Positions 35,696 to 43,944 of a stretch of DNA of 64,000 bases are shown here, piece by piece; position 1 is the stretch's first letter, and each line of letters opens with the position of its first letter. The translations under genes and the position numbers were made by a program. The stretch comes from Treponema sp. GTDB lineage: Bacteria; Spirochaetota; Spirochaetia; Treponematales; Treponemataceae. The notes under the pieces are model-generated. The model saw nothing but the letters and a program-made list of their open reading frames with translations. It was not told where the DNA came from and ran no database searches. The stretch lies in assembly GCA_016296575.1 (NCBI GenBank), contig JAEDJA010000010.1:1-64000 (forward strand), written 5' to 3'.

Positions 35696-35876
35696 GTGTT
35701 AACTAACTAACGTTCGGTAGATAAATAAAACTAACGACTGTTAGTTAAAATATTTAAAATATTAGTTGACATCTTGAGTGTTTTATTGAATAATAAACCT
35801 AAAGGGAGCGGCCATTCATTTTTTCTTTACATACGGAATGGTTGCCTGGGAATATATATATAACCATCAGGCAGAA

Positions 35877-35907
35877 GTCGGTTGTGTCAGCACGCAACCG
35901 ACTTTTT
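35877..35907 (+). terminator. Terminator after gyrA
   Basis: GTCGGTTG pairs with CAACCGAC (8 bp, 10-base loop) followed by TTTTTGTTTTT. Confidence 0.85.
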
Positions 35908-35939
35908 GTTTTTAAACCATTCTTGTACTTTTGGTGAAG

Positions 35940-35955
35940 TGTTTCACGTGAAACA
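35940..35955 (+). promoter_or_regulatory. parS site 1
   Basis: Perfect TGTTTCACGTGAAACA, the ParB/Spo0J-binding palindrome. Confidence 0.92.
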
Positions 35956-36014
35956 TTCCAAACATGAAATGTTAATAACTTTGTTGATAACGTTAATAAG
36001 TGCAAAGAAAATAA

Positions 36015-36030
36015 TGTTTCACGTGAAACA
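36015..36030 (+). promoter_or_regulatory. parS site 2
   Basis: Perfect 16-bp palindrome, 75 bp after site 1. Confidence 0.92.
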
Positions 36031-36199
36031 GTTTTGCTGATATTTTAGAGAAATGAAAAAAATTCAGAAATCTAAAAATAATCTTGAACACCGATATTGA
36101 TAATCTCCTTCCACTAGATCCAGGCGTCATCCACCAGAACAAGTTTTAGAATCTTAGATAGATTAATCAGAATGTAGCGAAGGGGAAAGGGGAGGGGAA

Positions 36200-36215
36200 T
36201 GTTTCACGTGAAACA
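36200..36215 (+). promoter_or_regulatory. parS site 3
   Basis: Perfect palindrome. First of a pair with site 4, 58 bp apart. Confidence 0.92.
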
Positions 36216-36257
36216 TATTGGTTTAAGGTTTTGAAAATTTGTTTATCTGTGGGGGAG

Positions 36258-36273
36258 TGTTTCACGTGAAACA
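36258..36273 (+). promoter_or_regulatory. parS site 4
   Basis: Perfect palindrome, followed by AAAATCACTACCAA and an inverted-repeat element. Confidence 0.92.
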
Positions 36274-36287
36274 AAATCACTACCAAT

Positions 36288-36550
36288 GGGGCTGTACAAT
36301 TAGTTTGCATTACGGTGGTTGAGTTTACGGTCCCTGAGCCCTTCGACAAGCTCAGGAACCACCTGTCGAAGGGTGGTATCCTGAGCCAAGTCGAAGGGTT
36401 GAAACCACCACTTATTTTGGGTTTATTACAAACCCTAAAAACGGCAAAGTCAAGACTTTAAGCGTTAGCGTGACTTGACTCGACGTATTTATTGTAGCAG
36501 TCATTTCGACGAGCAAGTGAGCGTTACACTAAATACTTTTGGGAAGCACC
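36288..36550 (+). repeat. Inverted-repeat element copy, longer and degraded
   Basis: Left end GGGGCTGTACAATTAG, the GTTGAGTTTACGGTCCCTGAGC segment, then GCGTTACACTAAATACTTTTGG near the right end. An insert of unrelated sequence (about 36410-36485) makes it longer than 200 bp. Confidence 0.55.
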
Positions 36551-36753
36551 TGTAAGTAAATGCCTTTGTACTGACGCTCTTTCATATTTTGTTGATATTC
36601 ATATTGCGTTGAGAATTGCGTTACATATTGAGAAAGATATTATATATGGAGTCAGTCATTCAGCTTACGTGTTATCAATCTGCTAGAAGCATAGTCACCA
36701 AGAAATTGTCATAGCTTTATTCAGCAAAATAAGAAGTAATGCAATAACAAGAG

Positions 36754-36769
36754 TGTTTCACGTGAAACA
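36754..36769 (+). promoter_or_regulatory. parS site 5
   Basis: Perfect palindrome, first of a pair with site 6, 58 bp apart, as with sites 3 and 4. Confidence 0.92.
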
Positions 36770-36811
36770 TAATGGTTTAAGGATTTGAAAAGCTTGGTTT
36801 ATCGGGGGGAC

Positions 36812-36827
36812 TGTTTCACGTGAAACA
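36812..36827 (+). promoter_or_regulatory. parS site 6
   Basis: Perfect palindrome, again followed by AAAATCACTACCAA and an inverted-repeat element. Confidence 0.92.
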
Positions 36828-36841
36828 AAATCACTACCAAT

Positions 36842-36987
36842 GGGGCTGCTCAATAAGATTGCATTACGGTAGTTGAGTTTACGCTCCCTGAGCCCTTCGA
36901 CAAGCTCAGGAACCACCCTTCGACAAGCTCAGGAACCTCCTGTCGAAGGGCTAAATGAGCGCGACACTCATTACTTTTGGGACAGCC
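36842..36987 (+). repeat. Inverted-repeat element copy (about 146 bp)
   Basis: Left end GGGGCTGCTCAATAAG, right end ACTTTTGGGACAGCC, with CCCTTCGACAAGCTCAGG words inside. Confidence 0.65.
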
Positions 36988-37175
36988 TATTGATTTCTGG
37001 TTTTAAGATTTGTCTTGAATTCTGAAATCCTCTACACGGTAGGGATAATGTACTTTTGGTAGAGAAATTGTGCTGCTAAAAATAATAGAAACACAGAAAG
37101 TAATTTCTGACCGAAGAACAAATAATCAGACTGGTTTCAAATTTGGTTTTGAAGAGCTTGATATTTCTGGGTGAG

Positions 37176-37191
37176 TGTTTCACGTGAAACA
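37176..37191 (+). promoter_or_regulatory. parS site 7
   Basis: Perfect palindrome, followed by AAAATCACTACCAA and a short element copy. Confidence 0.92.
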
Positions 37192-37205
37192 AAATCACTA
37201 CCAAA

Positions 37206-37295
37206 AGGACTGTCAAATTAGTTTGCATTACGGTCATTTAGTGTAGCAGTCATTTCGACAGGCTCAATGAGCACTTCACTCATTACTTTTGGTAG
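37206..37295 (+). repeat. Shortened inverted-repeat element copy
   Basis: Left end GGACTGTCAAATTAG, right side ATGAGCACTTCACTCATTACTTTTGG. The terminal GACAGCC is replaced by TAGAGAAATTGTGCTGCT, a segment also present at 37058-37076. Confidence 0.5.
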
Positions 37296-37354
37296 AGAAA
37301 TTGTGCTGCTAGAAAATAAACTCACCACAGGAAGTTATTTCTGACCGAAGAACA

Positions 37355-37420
37355 ACAAGCTCAGGAACCTCCTGTCGAAGGACTCAATGAACGCTTCACT
37401 CATTACTTTTGGGACAGCCT
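37355..37420 (+). repeat. Right-half fragment of the inverted-repeat element
   Basis: CAAGCTCAGGAACCTCCTGTCGAAGG to CATTACTTTTGGGACAGCC; no left end is present. Confidence 0.55.
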
Positions 37421-37521
37421 TTTCAGTTTCCACTAATAATATGTTTGCGAAATGTAATTCTGCCAATTTAATTGGCATTCAGAACATATTTCAAAATAGA
37501 AAAATTAAGTAATGCTAAGAA

Positions 37522-37537
37522 TGTTTCACGTTAAACA
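37522..37537 (+). promoter_or_regulatory. parS-like site 8, one mismatch
   Basis: TGTTTCACGTTAAACA, one base off the consensus. May bind ParB weakly. Confidence 0.7.
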
Positions 37538-37642
37538 GTCAGAAAAATGGAAGTAAGGTTTGTATAATGAATTCTTGTAAAAATCGCGAGTTATTAACTT
37601 TGTTCACAGACTTATTAACAAAATTGCAGAGTAGGGTGGTAG

Positions 37643-37658
37643 TGTTTCACGTGAAACA
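37643..37658 (+). promoter_or_regulatory. parS site 9
   Basis: Perfect palindrome, 121 bp after site 8. Confidence 0.92.
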
Positions 37659-37867
37659 GCAATTTGTAAACACTATCAACAAAGTTATTAACAATTTGAA
37701 GTTAACGATAGTTAGTTAGTTTAAAAACATACGATTGTTCGTTAATAAACAAAATAAACCAAATCTGCTGTCCATATATTGCTTTATTTTGTACTTTGGT
37801 GTAAACATAATGTTATAATTATTCAAACATTTTGTATTACTCAATGAGTCTCTTATATTTGTCATTC

Positions 37868-37938
37868 AGCTTTCCTCCTTGGTGTTATGTAATAGACTTG
37901 AACATTCTTATTGTACACCTTCGAGGAAAGCTTTTTTT
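37868..37938 (+). terminator. Strong hairpin with T7, terminator or small-RNA 3' end
   Basis: Arms AGCTTTCCTCCTTGGTG (37868-37884) and CACCTTCGAGGAAAGCT (37916-37932) pair over 14 of 17 positions, with one 3x3 internal loop and a 31-base apical loop, followed by a T run. No gene precedes it within 2 kb on this strand. A TATAAT at 37814-37819 could start a transcript of about 110 nt ending here. Confidence 0.55.
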
Positions 37939-37968
37939 ATATAAGCTTTTATCTCTCACACGCATAGT

Positions 37969-38157
37969 GGGTGGCCAATAAGTTTGCTTTAGGGTGGTTG
38001 AGTTTACGGTCCCTGAGCCATGTCGAAGGGTGGTATCCTGAGCTTGTCGAAGGGTCGAAACCACCACATATTTAGTGTAGCAGTCATTTCGACAGGTGGT
38101 TCCTGAGCCTGTCGAAGGGCTCAATGAGCGCTACACTCAATACTTATGGGACAGCCC
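37969..38157 (+). repeat. Full-length inverted-repeat element copy
   Basis: Left end GGGTGGCCAATAAGTTTGC, right end ATACTTATGGGACAGCCC, with GTTGAGTTTACGGTCCCTGAGC and GGGCTCAATGAGCGCTACAC inside. Confidence 0.65.
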
Positions 38158-38198
38158 GATTGGTTTCAGGTTTTGAAAAGCATGTTATATCTAGGAAG

Positions 38199-38320
38199 TG
38201 GCTGTCCAATTAGTTTGCATTATGGTGGTTGAGTTTACGGTCCCTGAGCCATGTCGAAGGGTCGAAACCACCAAATTTAGTGTAGCAGTCATTTCGACAG
38301 GCTCAATGAGCGCTACACGG
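38199..38320 (+). repeat. Inverted-repeat element copy lacking its right end
   Basis: Left end GTGGCTGTCCAATTAGTTTGC, then GTTGAGTTTACGGTCCCTGAGC, and GGCTCAATGAGCGCTACAC where it stops. Confidence 0.6.
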
Positions 38321-38360
38321 ATGGAAGAGCCTTACATAAATATTGATAATTTGTGTTTTT

Positions 38361-39296
38361 CTAGTATTTACCGTTTACTTCAATAGCTGAAGCAATCAGT
38401 TCTTCTTTACTGGTTTTACAGGCTTTTACGGCACTTTTTACCATGTCTTCAATGGATACTGTACCAGCATCCCTTTTTTCTGCCAGTTCTGGATCTTTTT
38501 GCCAGGCACACAAAATTCCACGGGAACTATTAACAGCTCCACCGGCTTTATCAAGTAAAGTTGCCGCAATACGAGCTGCACCGCCCTGAGCACCGTATCC
38601 TGGAATAAGGAAGAACATATTTGGATATCTATCACGCAAAATACGTGCATCTTTTTCCTGAGTGGCACCAACAACAGCACCTACAGGATAACAGGTTTGA
38701 TCAGCATAAGAAGCTTTGTATTCATCACCAATTCTGGTAAGTTCATTTCCCACTCGATCCAGGAGAAGTCCACCTGCTTTAAGCTCCTGATGTTCAATAT
38801 CAACCATACCAGGATTTGAAGTGCACAGAAGAACAAAAGCACCTTTTCCACCAAGTTCAGGTGCAGCATAAGATGTAAATGGTTTAAGAGTATCAAATCC
38901 CATATAAGGATTTACAGTAATGATGTCAGTTTCAAAATCACCAGTGAAATGGGCTTTTGCGTAAGCATCAGCAGTAGCAGCAATATCACCACGTTTGATA
39001 TCAGAAATTGCAATTACTCCGCTGTCCTTTACGGCTTTAAGTGTATCTGCATAAATCTTCATTCCGGCCAGACCCATTGCTTCATAATAGGCAATCTGGA
39101 TTTTAAAACAACATGCAAGATTTTCTGCAGTAACAGCATTAATCAGTTTTTTGTTGTATTCTAAAACACAGGCTTCACCACCCAGTTCTTTAATCAGATT
39201 TTCAGGAAAATACTTTGGAGAGGTATCAAGTCCAACGCAAAGTGGTCCGTTTTTTTTGGCAAGCTCCTGAAGGATTTGCATCTTGTGTTTGTTCAT
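38361..39296 (-). CDS. pyrF: Orotidine 5'-phosphate decarboxylase
   Basis: Last step of UMP synthesis. 311 residues, the longer type 2 form. PLCVGLDTSPKYFP near 18-31 opens the barrel. The active-site Lys-Asp cluster is in VIAISDIKRGDIAATADAYAKAHF near 95-118, DIITVNPYMGFDTLKPF follows, and GYGAQGG near 233 is the phosphate-binding loop. TATAAT and AGGAG lie before the ATG, so it has its own promoter. It ends the long gene-free origin domain on the right. Confidence 0.93.
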   Translation of the reverse strand: MNKHKMQILQELAKKNGPLCVGLDTSPKYFPENLIKELGGEACVLEYNKKLINAVTAENLACCFKIQIAYYEAMGLAGMKIYADTLKAVKDSGVIAISDIKRGDIAATADAYAKAHFTGDFETDIITVNPYMGFDTLKPFTSYAAPELGGKGAFVLLCTSNPGMVDIEHQELKAGGLLLDRVGNELTRIGDEYKASYADQTCYPVGAVVGATQEKDARILRDRYPNMFFLIPGYGAQGGAARIAATLLDKAGGAVNSSRGILCAWQKDPELAEKRDAGTVSIEDMVKSAVKACKTSKEELIASAIEVNGKY

Positions 39297-39344
39297 TTCA
39301 CACTCCTAAATGTGATTATAGTTGTTTATTTTCGGTTCAATATT

Positions 39345-40565
39345 CTAGCGGAAATTATTAATCATTTCACTAATGGCTAAAACAAAATCTGCACCGGCAA
39401 CAAAAGTACCAATGGAGCTTCCTATAGATGACAGAATGAAAATCAGAAGAATATTCAGGATTCGGTTCTTGTACCAGCCTTTCAAGGAATTTGCATCATC
39501 ACCAGCAGTTTCCATGTCGGCTACCTTTGGCTTTTTTACAAGAGCCTGAACAATTCCAGTAAGCATGCCAACTCCAACTACCGGACACAAGGAAGTTACT
39601 GGAGCACCAACAACAGCTGCCAGAATGGTAAGTGGATGGCCTCCTGCAATGAGCGTAAATATACCAGCAAGAATACCGTTCCAAAGACACCAGGCAATTG
39701 TCATGTCCAGACCCTTTGTTTTTCCACCGTAATAAAAACCTAAACCAATTAATAGTATAATTAGTATAGGTAAAATCCAGCCGATAATTTTTCCACCAGC
39801 AGATTTTGGAGGTACAGCAGAGATTTCGGAAATATAGGCATCACGTTTTTCAGAGCCAATTCCATCTTTATCTTCTGCGGCTAATTTTTCCAGTTCTTCA
39901 ATTACACCAGGAAGATGTGCTGCACCAAGAACGGCAACAATATTTGATCCTGTAGATTCCCAGATTTTTGTAGCAAGATAACTGTTTCGTTCATCAATGA
40001 GTACTTTTTTTACAACAGGCATTTCTTTTGCCATATCATCCATCATGGAATCCATTTCGCTGGAGTTTTTAAGATTTTCAATATCCTGGGCGGATACTTC
40101 TTCTTTTGAAAAAGCACTGCTTACAAGGGTGGCAAGAAGATTGCATTTTCCCCAGAAGCTGTTTGTTGACCAGGCACGTTTTAAAGTGATCTGGATTGGA
40201 CGGTCTACCATAACAGCAGGAATATTCAGTTCATCAGCAACACGAATGGCGGCCAGCATTTCATCACCAGGATTTACTCCCGAGTTTTTACCCATGCGTT
40301 TCTGGTAAGAAGCAAGGATAATGTTAGCAAACATCATAAAACCTTCGTGACGTTTAAGGACAGCTATAATATCAAGGTTCTTATAATTTTCTTTGTTTTT
40401 AAGGCTGTCCAGGCGACGGTCGTCAAGTTCAATACACACGCAGTCAGGTTTAATCTGGCGAACTGCATTTTCAACTTCTACAATACTTTCAGCTGAAACA
40501 TGTGCAGTTCCAATAAGAGTGATTTTTCGCCCATTAAGCTCAATAATTTTTTGTGTCTGACTCAT
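39345..40565 (-). CDS. TraB/PrgY-family membrane protein
   Basis: 406 residues from the ATG at 40565, which overlaps the stop of the upstream TPR gene (TAATG). The N-terminal TraB domain has TLIGTAHVSAESIVEVENAV (the GTAHVS motif), VCIELDDRRLDSL and VAVLGAAHLPGVIEEL near 205. From about 255 there are several membrane segments: IIGWILPILIILLIGLGFYYGG, TIAWCLWNGILAGIFTLIAGG, PLTILAAVVGAPVTSL and LNILLIFILSSIGSSIGTFVAGA. The family is related to enterococcal pheromone shutdown proteins and may be a metalloprotease (Tiki-like fold), but the substrate here is unknown. Confidence 0.8.
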   Translation of the reverse strand: MSQTQKIIELNGRKITLIGTAHVSAESIVEVENAVRQIKPDCVCIELDDRRLDSLKNKENYKNLDIIAVLKRHEGFMMFANIILASYQKRMGKNSGVNPGDEMLAAIRVADELNIPAVMVDRPIQITLKRAWSTNSFWGKCNLLATLVSSAFSKEEVSAQDIENLKNSSEMDSMMDDMAKEMPVVKKVLIDERNSYLATKIWESTGSNIVAVLGAAHLPGVIEELEKLAAEDKDGIGSEKRDAYISEISAVPPKSAGGKIIGWILPILIILLIGLGFYYGGKTKGLDMTIAWCLWNGILAGIFTLIAGGHPLTILAAVVGAPVTSLCPVVGVGMLTGIVQALVKKPKVADMETAGDDANSLKGWYKNRILNILLIFILSSIGSSIGTFVAGADFVLAISEMINNFR

Positions 40566-41992
40566 TACTGTAAACTCCATTCAGCAAGTCTGTATTCAAA
40601 AAACATTGGTGCCTGAAGTGAGATAACTTTTGAATACCATTCTGCTGCACCAGATTCTGTTCCCGAAAGCTCGTAGTACAGACCGAGGTAGTACCACATC
40701 TTGCCTTTTTTATTTGTGTTAGAAAGTTTTTCAATGTTCTTTTTTAAAGTTGTTTCGGCAGCTTTAACATAGTTATCATTGTAGAAACGAAGCATGAGGA
40801 AATCAACAGATTCTCTGTCGGTGGTAAGCTTCATTGCCTGCTGCAGGAATTTTTTCATATTGACTTTATCATTCTGTTTCCAGTAAGTAGCTGCAATCAT
40901 AAGTGCGTAAGAAGAATCTTTTTTGCCGCTGATTTCCCAGGCTTTGGTAAAGTAATTTCTGGCAGCTTCCCAATTTTTTTCGTGCCATTCCAGGATTGCT
41001 GTTGATTCGTAGGCATACCAGTATTTTGGATTTGTCTTGATAACCATGCGGTAATTTTCAAGAGCTTCTGTGAATTTTCCTTCAGCGTCGTATTCACCTG
41101 CAAGATAAGCATAGGCCAAAAAATATTCAGGATCGATGGAAACAGCAATTTTCCATTGTTCAAGACATTCTTCGTAGCGGCCAAGATAACGGTAGTAAGT
41201 TCCCATATCAAGGCGGTAATCGTAATTGTAAGGCTCCTGTTTAAGAGCGGCTTCACAATATTCGGCTGCTTTAAGGAAATTTTCTTCATCGTAATAAAGC
41301 TTTCCAAGATAGGCCAAAGCACCTGCATTTTCAGGATCGTTTTCCAGGATTTTTTCAAAATAATTTTTTGCAGATTTTAAATCGTCGGAATAAAAGCTCA
41401 TTTTACCAGCACCAAAAAGTGCGTCAGCATTGGTGGAATCTTTTACAAGAGCTTTTTTGTAATACTGGAGAGCCTGTTTGTATTTTTTTCCAGAAGCATA
41501 ACTGTCAGCCATCTGGATGTTTACTGCAGAATTATAAGGATCGGTTTTTAAAATCTGATTATTGATTGTCTTCTGACGAGATGAATCTCCACGGGCAAGG
41601 GCAATGATACTGCAAAGCTCCAGAACCTCAGTATCATCCGGGAATTCTTCAAAAAGAAAATCAGCAATTTCCTGAGCCTTTTCCAGCTGCTTGTCGGACA
41701 TAAGAAGAGATGCGTAAAGTACCTTCATATCTTTCTGGGCATAAAGCTCTTCGGGAATAGAATCAAAAAGAGCAATAGCTCCAGCACGATCATTTTCTTT
41801 CAAAAGCTTCTGAAGTTCTTTTGCGAATTTTACATTTGGCGGATCCTCAGGAGCTTTTTTTTCTTCAACTTCAATTTTTAATTTTGGCGATTCTTCAGAA
41901 ACACTTTTTTCTTCAACCTGCTTTGTTCCGCAGCTAAAAAAAAGTGATGTAACGGCAATCACCATAACCATTTTTTTTGCAATCTTTTTCAT
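40565..41992 (-). CDS. TPR-repeat lipoprotein
   Basis: 475 residues. Lipoprotein signal ends TSLFFSC, so it is membrane-anchored; an acidic Glu/Lys/Pro-rich linker follows to about 50. About ten tetratricopeptide repeats fill the rest, clearest at YKQALQYYKKALVKDSTNADALFGAGKM, LKSAKNYFEKILENDPENAGALAYLGKLYY, FLKAAEYCEAALKQEPYNYDYRLDMGTYY and FTEALENYRMVIKTNPKYWYAYESTAIL. Likely a protein-binding scaffold in the periplasm. AGGG precedes the ATG. Co-transcribed with the TraB-like gene. Confidence 0.85.
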   Translation of the reverse strand: MKKIAKKMVMVIAVTSLFFSCGTKQVEEKSVSEESPKLKIEVEEKKAPEDPPNVKFAKELQKLLKENDRAGAIALFDSIPEELYAQKDMKVLYASLLMSDKQLEKAQEIADFLFEEFPDDTEVLELCSIIALARGDSSRQKTINNQILKTDPYNSAVNIQMADSYASGKKYKQALQYYKKALVKDSTNADALFGAGKMSFYSDDLKSAKNYFEKILENDPENAGALAYLGKLYYDEENFLKAAEYCEAALKQEPYNYDYRLDMGTYYRYLGRYEECLEQWKIAVSIDPEYFLAYAYLAGEYDAEGKFTEALENYRMVIKTNPKYWYAYESTAILEWHEKNWEAARNYFTKAWEISGKKDSSYALMIAATYWKQNDKVNMKKFLQQAMKLTTDRESVDFLMLRFYNDNYVKAAETTLKKNIEKLSNTNKKGKMWYYLGLYYELSGTESGAAEWYSKVISLQAPMFFEYRLAEWSLQ

Positions 41993-42023
41993 TTTTTACC
42001 CTGTTAGAAAAATTGGAAAACCC

Positions 42024-42052
42024 TTAACTATTAGTCAATTTTCAAGTAAAAT
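42024..42052 (+). promoter_or_regulatory. Promoter of the 617-aa gene, leaderless type
   Basis: TTAACT (42024-42029), 17-bp spacer, TAAAAT (42047-42052), then GCAGTC and the ATG at 42059. No ribosome-binding site is visible. Confidence 0.55.
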
Positions 42053-42058
42053 GCAGTC

Positions 42059-43912
42059 ATGCGCGCAAGAAAATTTAAAAAAGCTCTGGGTCTTCTGATT
42101 GTAGACTTTGCTATCATTATCGGTATTTTTGTAATTCAATTTAGAAATGATTCAATCATTAATGTAAAAAATGGAAATCTTCAGTTTACTTTGAATCAGA
42201 CTCTGGATGAAAATAACAAAAATGTACTTCAGGATAGATTCCAGCTTACATTTAGCGGACTTTCATTTTTTACCGATGAAGCACATCCTTTATATGCATT
42301 CTACAAAAATGAAGTGGAAAAACGCGTACTCCCACTTACAGCCTGGAAAAAGGTTGATGAGCTTACATATTCTTTTACTTTTGGTGATGAAGTAAATCTT
42401 ATTGTTTCAATGACTGATACAACAGAAAATGCCGCATTCAGTCTTACAGCTGATCTTCCCGAAAATATCGAAAAAATTCAGCTGCCATACAAAATTGCAT
42501 CAACTCTTGGAATTGAAAGTAAGTCAGAAAATCAGATTATCTTGAATGGAAAAAAAGACATCTGGGCATTTACAGCTGATCTTTTTGAAGATGATTATCT
42601 TACACTTTCAAAGGCAATTCAGGTGGCAAGCTTTGATGTCTACAAGGAAACACAGAAGAACTTTACTTTTGAAACAATTGACGAGCTTGCACCAGAAGCA
42701 GAAAGCAACTACCTTGCAGTAATTTCGGCATTCAAAGACAATCTTATTTCAGCATTCCGAACAGCCAGTGAATCACAGATGACAGAACAGGCCATTGTTT
42801 CTTACGTTGCAGCCATGTCTGAAAAAGGCAAATACAACCAGACAATTGAAGAAATACCTGCCAGCTTCAAAAAATCAGCAAAACGCACTTACCTTTCGGC
42901 ACCTTACTTTAACAGTCTGTCAGAAACAAACAACACACTTACAACAACAATCAACACCAAAAATGATTTGATTAGAAAGGCTTACAACGGCAATCTTGAA
43001 TTCCTTACAGAACACAATATGGCAAGCTTTATGTACATTTATACAGGAACAGCTCAGGTAAAGGCAATCATGCAGATGGTGGGCAAGCTTAATCCAGATA
43101 CACTGACACTCCAGCAGCTGGCCGGTATTCTTCGTCTTTATGTTGAAATGTATCCTTTAAGCAGAAACTTTGTCCGCCACATGGAACCAGTAATTCCACG
43201 TATCTTGGAAATTATTGAAAAATCCTGTGTTTATGATAAAAATGTACTGACAATCTCATCAAATGGATCATTCCTTTCGGTAATTCAGGCAATTGAGATT
43301 GGTGATGCACTTATGCGTTACGGTGAACTTATTAAAGACAGAAACCTTGCCAACAGCGGAAAGCTTCTTATTGCATCTTACATGGCAGAAAGCAGTTCCT
43401 TTGATTTCAAGACTCTTGGAGAAATCTATCCGGTTCTTGTTCACAACAATACTTTCTATCCACACTTTGTTAAACTTAATACTTCTGGAGATGATGTTAC
43501 ATGGGCCTGGACTTGTGCTAAGGACATTACATTTACAAAAGATTCCAGCGGAAACGAAACAATGGAAATTGACTTCCCAGAAGGAAGCACTCATTACGTT
43601 ATCTTGCGAGGCGTAAAACCATTCAACAATATTTACATTTACAATATGGACTTCCGCATGGCCTATGACTTTGAAATCTACAACAGTTCAGGTTATCTGT
43701 ACAAAGCAGATTCACATTCATTGCTGTTGAAGTCACGCCACAAGAATCAGGTAGAAGAAGTAAGATTGATTCATACAGCTCCAAAAAAGGAAACTGTAGC
43801 TACAACAACTGCAGCTAAAACAGAAAGCGTAGCAGAAACAACAGAAAGCGTAGAAAAAACAGAAGAGGCTCCTGCCGAAGAATCAACTCCGGTAGAAGCC
43901 CCTGCATTGTAG
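42059..43912 (+). CDS. Membrane-anchored hypothetical protein, 617 aa
   Basis: Function not recognised. One N-terminal membrane helix (ALGLLIVDFAIIIGIFVIQF, about 9-28) follows a basic start (MRARKFKK), so the rest is probably periplasmic. The middle has beta-rich segments (NLQFTLNQTLDENNKNVLQDRFQLTFSGLSFF) and a helical core (AFKDNLISAFRTASESQMTEQAIVSYVAAMS); the C-terminal part has strands near AMEIDFPEGSTHYVILRGVKPFNNIYIYNMDF. The last 40 residues are a Thr/Glu/Ala/Pro-rich tail, typical of a disordered linker. Treponemes carry similar anchored proteins. No ribosome site; the promoter lies 6 bp before the ATG. Confidence 0.6.
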   Translation: MRARKFKKALGLLIVDFAIIIGIFVIQFRNDSIINVKNGNLQFTLNQTLDENNKNVLQDRFQLTFSGLSFFTDEAHPLYAFYKNEVEKRVLPLTAWKKVDELTYSFTFGDEVNLIVSMTDTTENAAFSLTADLPENIEKIQLPYKIASTLGIESKSENQIILNGKKDIWAFTADLFEDDYLTLSKAIQVASFDVYKETQKNFTFETIDELAPEAESNYLAVISAFKDNLISAFRTASESQMTEQAIVSYVAAMSEKGKYNQTIEEIPASFKKSAKRTYLSAPYFNSLSETNNTLTTTINTKNDLIRKAYNGNLEFLTEHNMASFMYIYTGTAQVKAIMQMVGKLNPDTLTLQQLAGILRLYVEMYPLSRNFVRHMEPVIPRILEIIEKSCVYDKNVLTISSNGSFLSVIQAIEIGDALMRYGELIKDRNLANSGKLLIASYMAESSSFDFKTLGEIYPVLVHNNTFYPHFVKLNTSGDDVTWAWTCAKDITFTKDSSGNETMEIDFPEGSTHYVILRGVKPFNNIYIYNMDFRMAYDFEIYNSSGYLYKADSHSLLLKSRHKNQVEEVRLIHTAPKKETVATTTAAKTESVAETTESVEKTEEAPAEESTPVEAPAL

Positions 43913-43944
43913 TTTATAGATTCTGAAACACGTTCAGTTCAATT

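Larger units (their letters stand above)
35696..38360. other. 2.67-kb gene-free origin domain with parS sites and repeats
   Basis: No credible protein gene lies between gyrA and pyrF. The interval contains nine parS sites (35940-37658), five or six copies or fragments of the inverted-repeat element, DnaA-box-like TGTTGATAA (35982-35990) and several TTATTAACA words. Two clusters of TAACTAACTAACG/TTAGTTAG-type repeats lie at 35698-35752 and 37691-37745, in opposite orientation and flanking the parS block. A terminator for gyrA (35877) and a hairpin with T7 (37868) are also here. Confidence 0.75.

Noticed and set aside
35799..36005. 68-codon minus-strand frame downstream of gyrA
   Set aside because: It spans the gyrA terminator and parS site 1 and has no ribosome site.
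36167..38386. Short frames in the origin domain (60-80 codons)
   Set aside because: They translate the parS and inverted-repeat sequences (for example VSRET from GTTTCACGTGAAAC).
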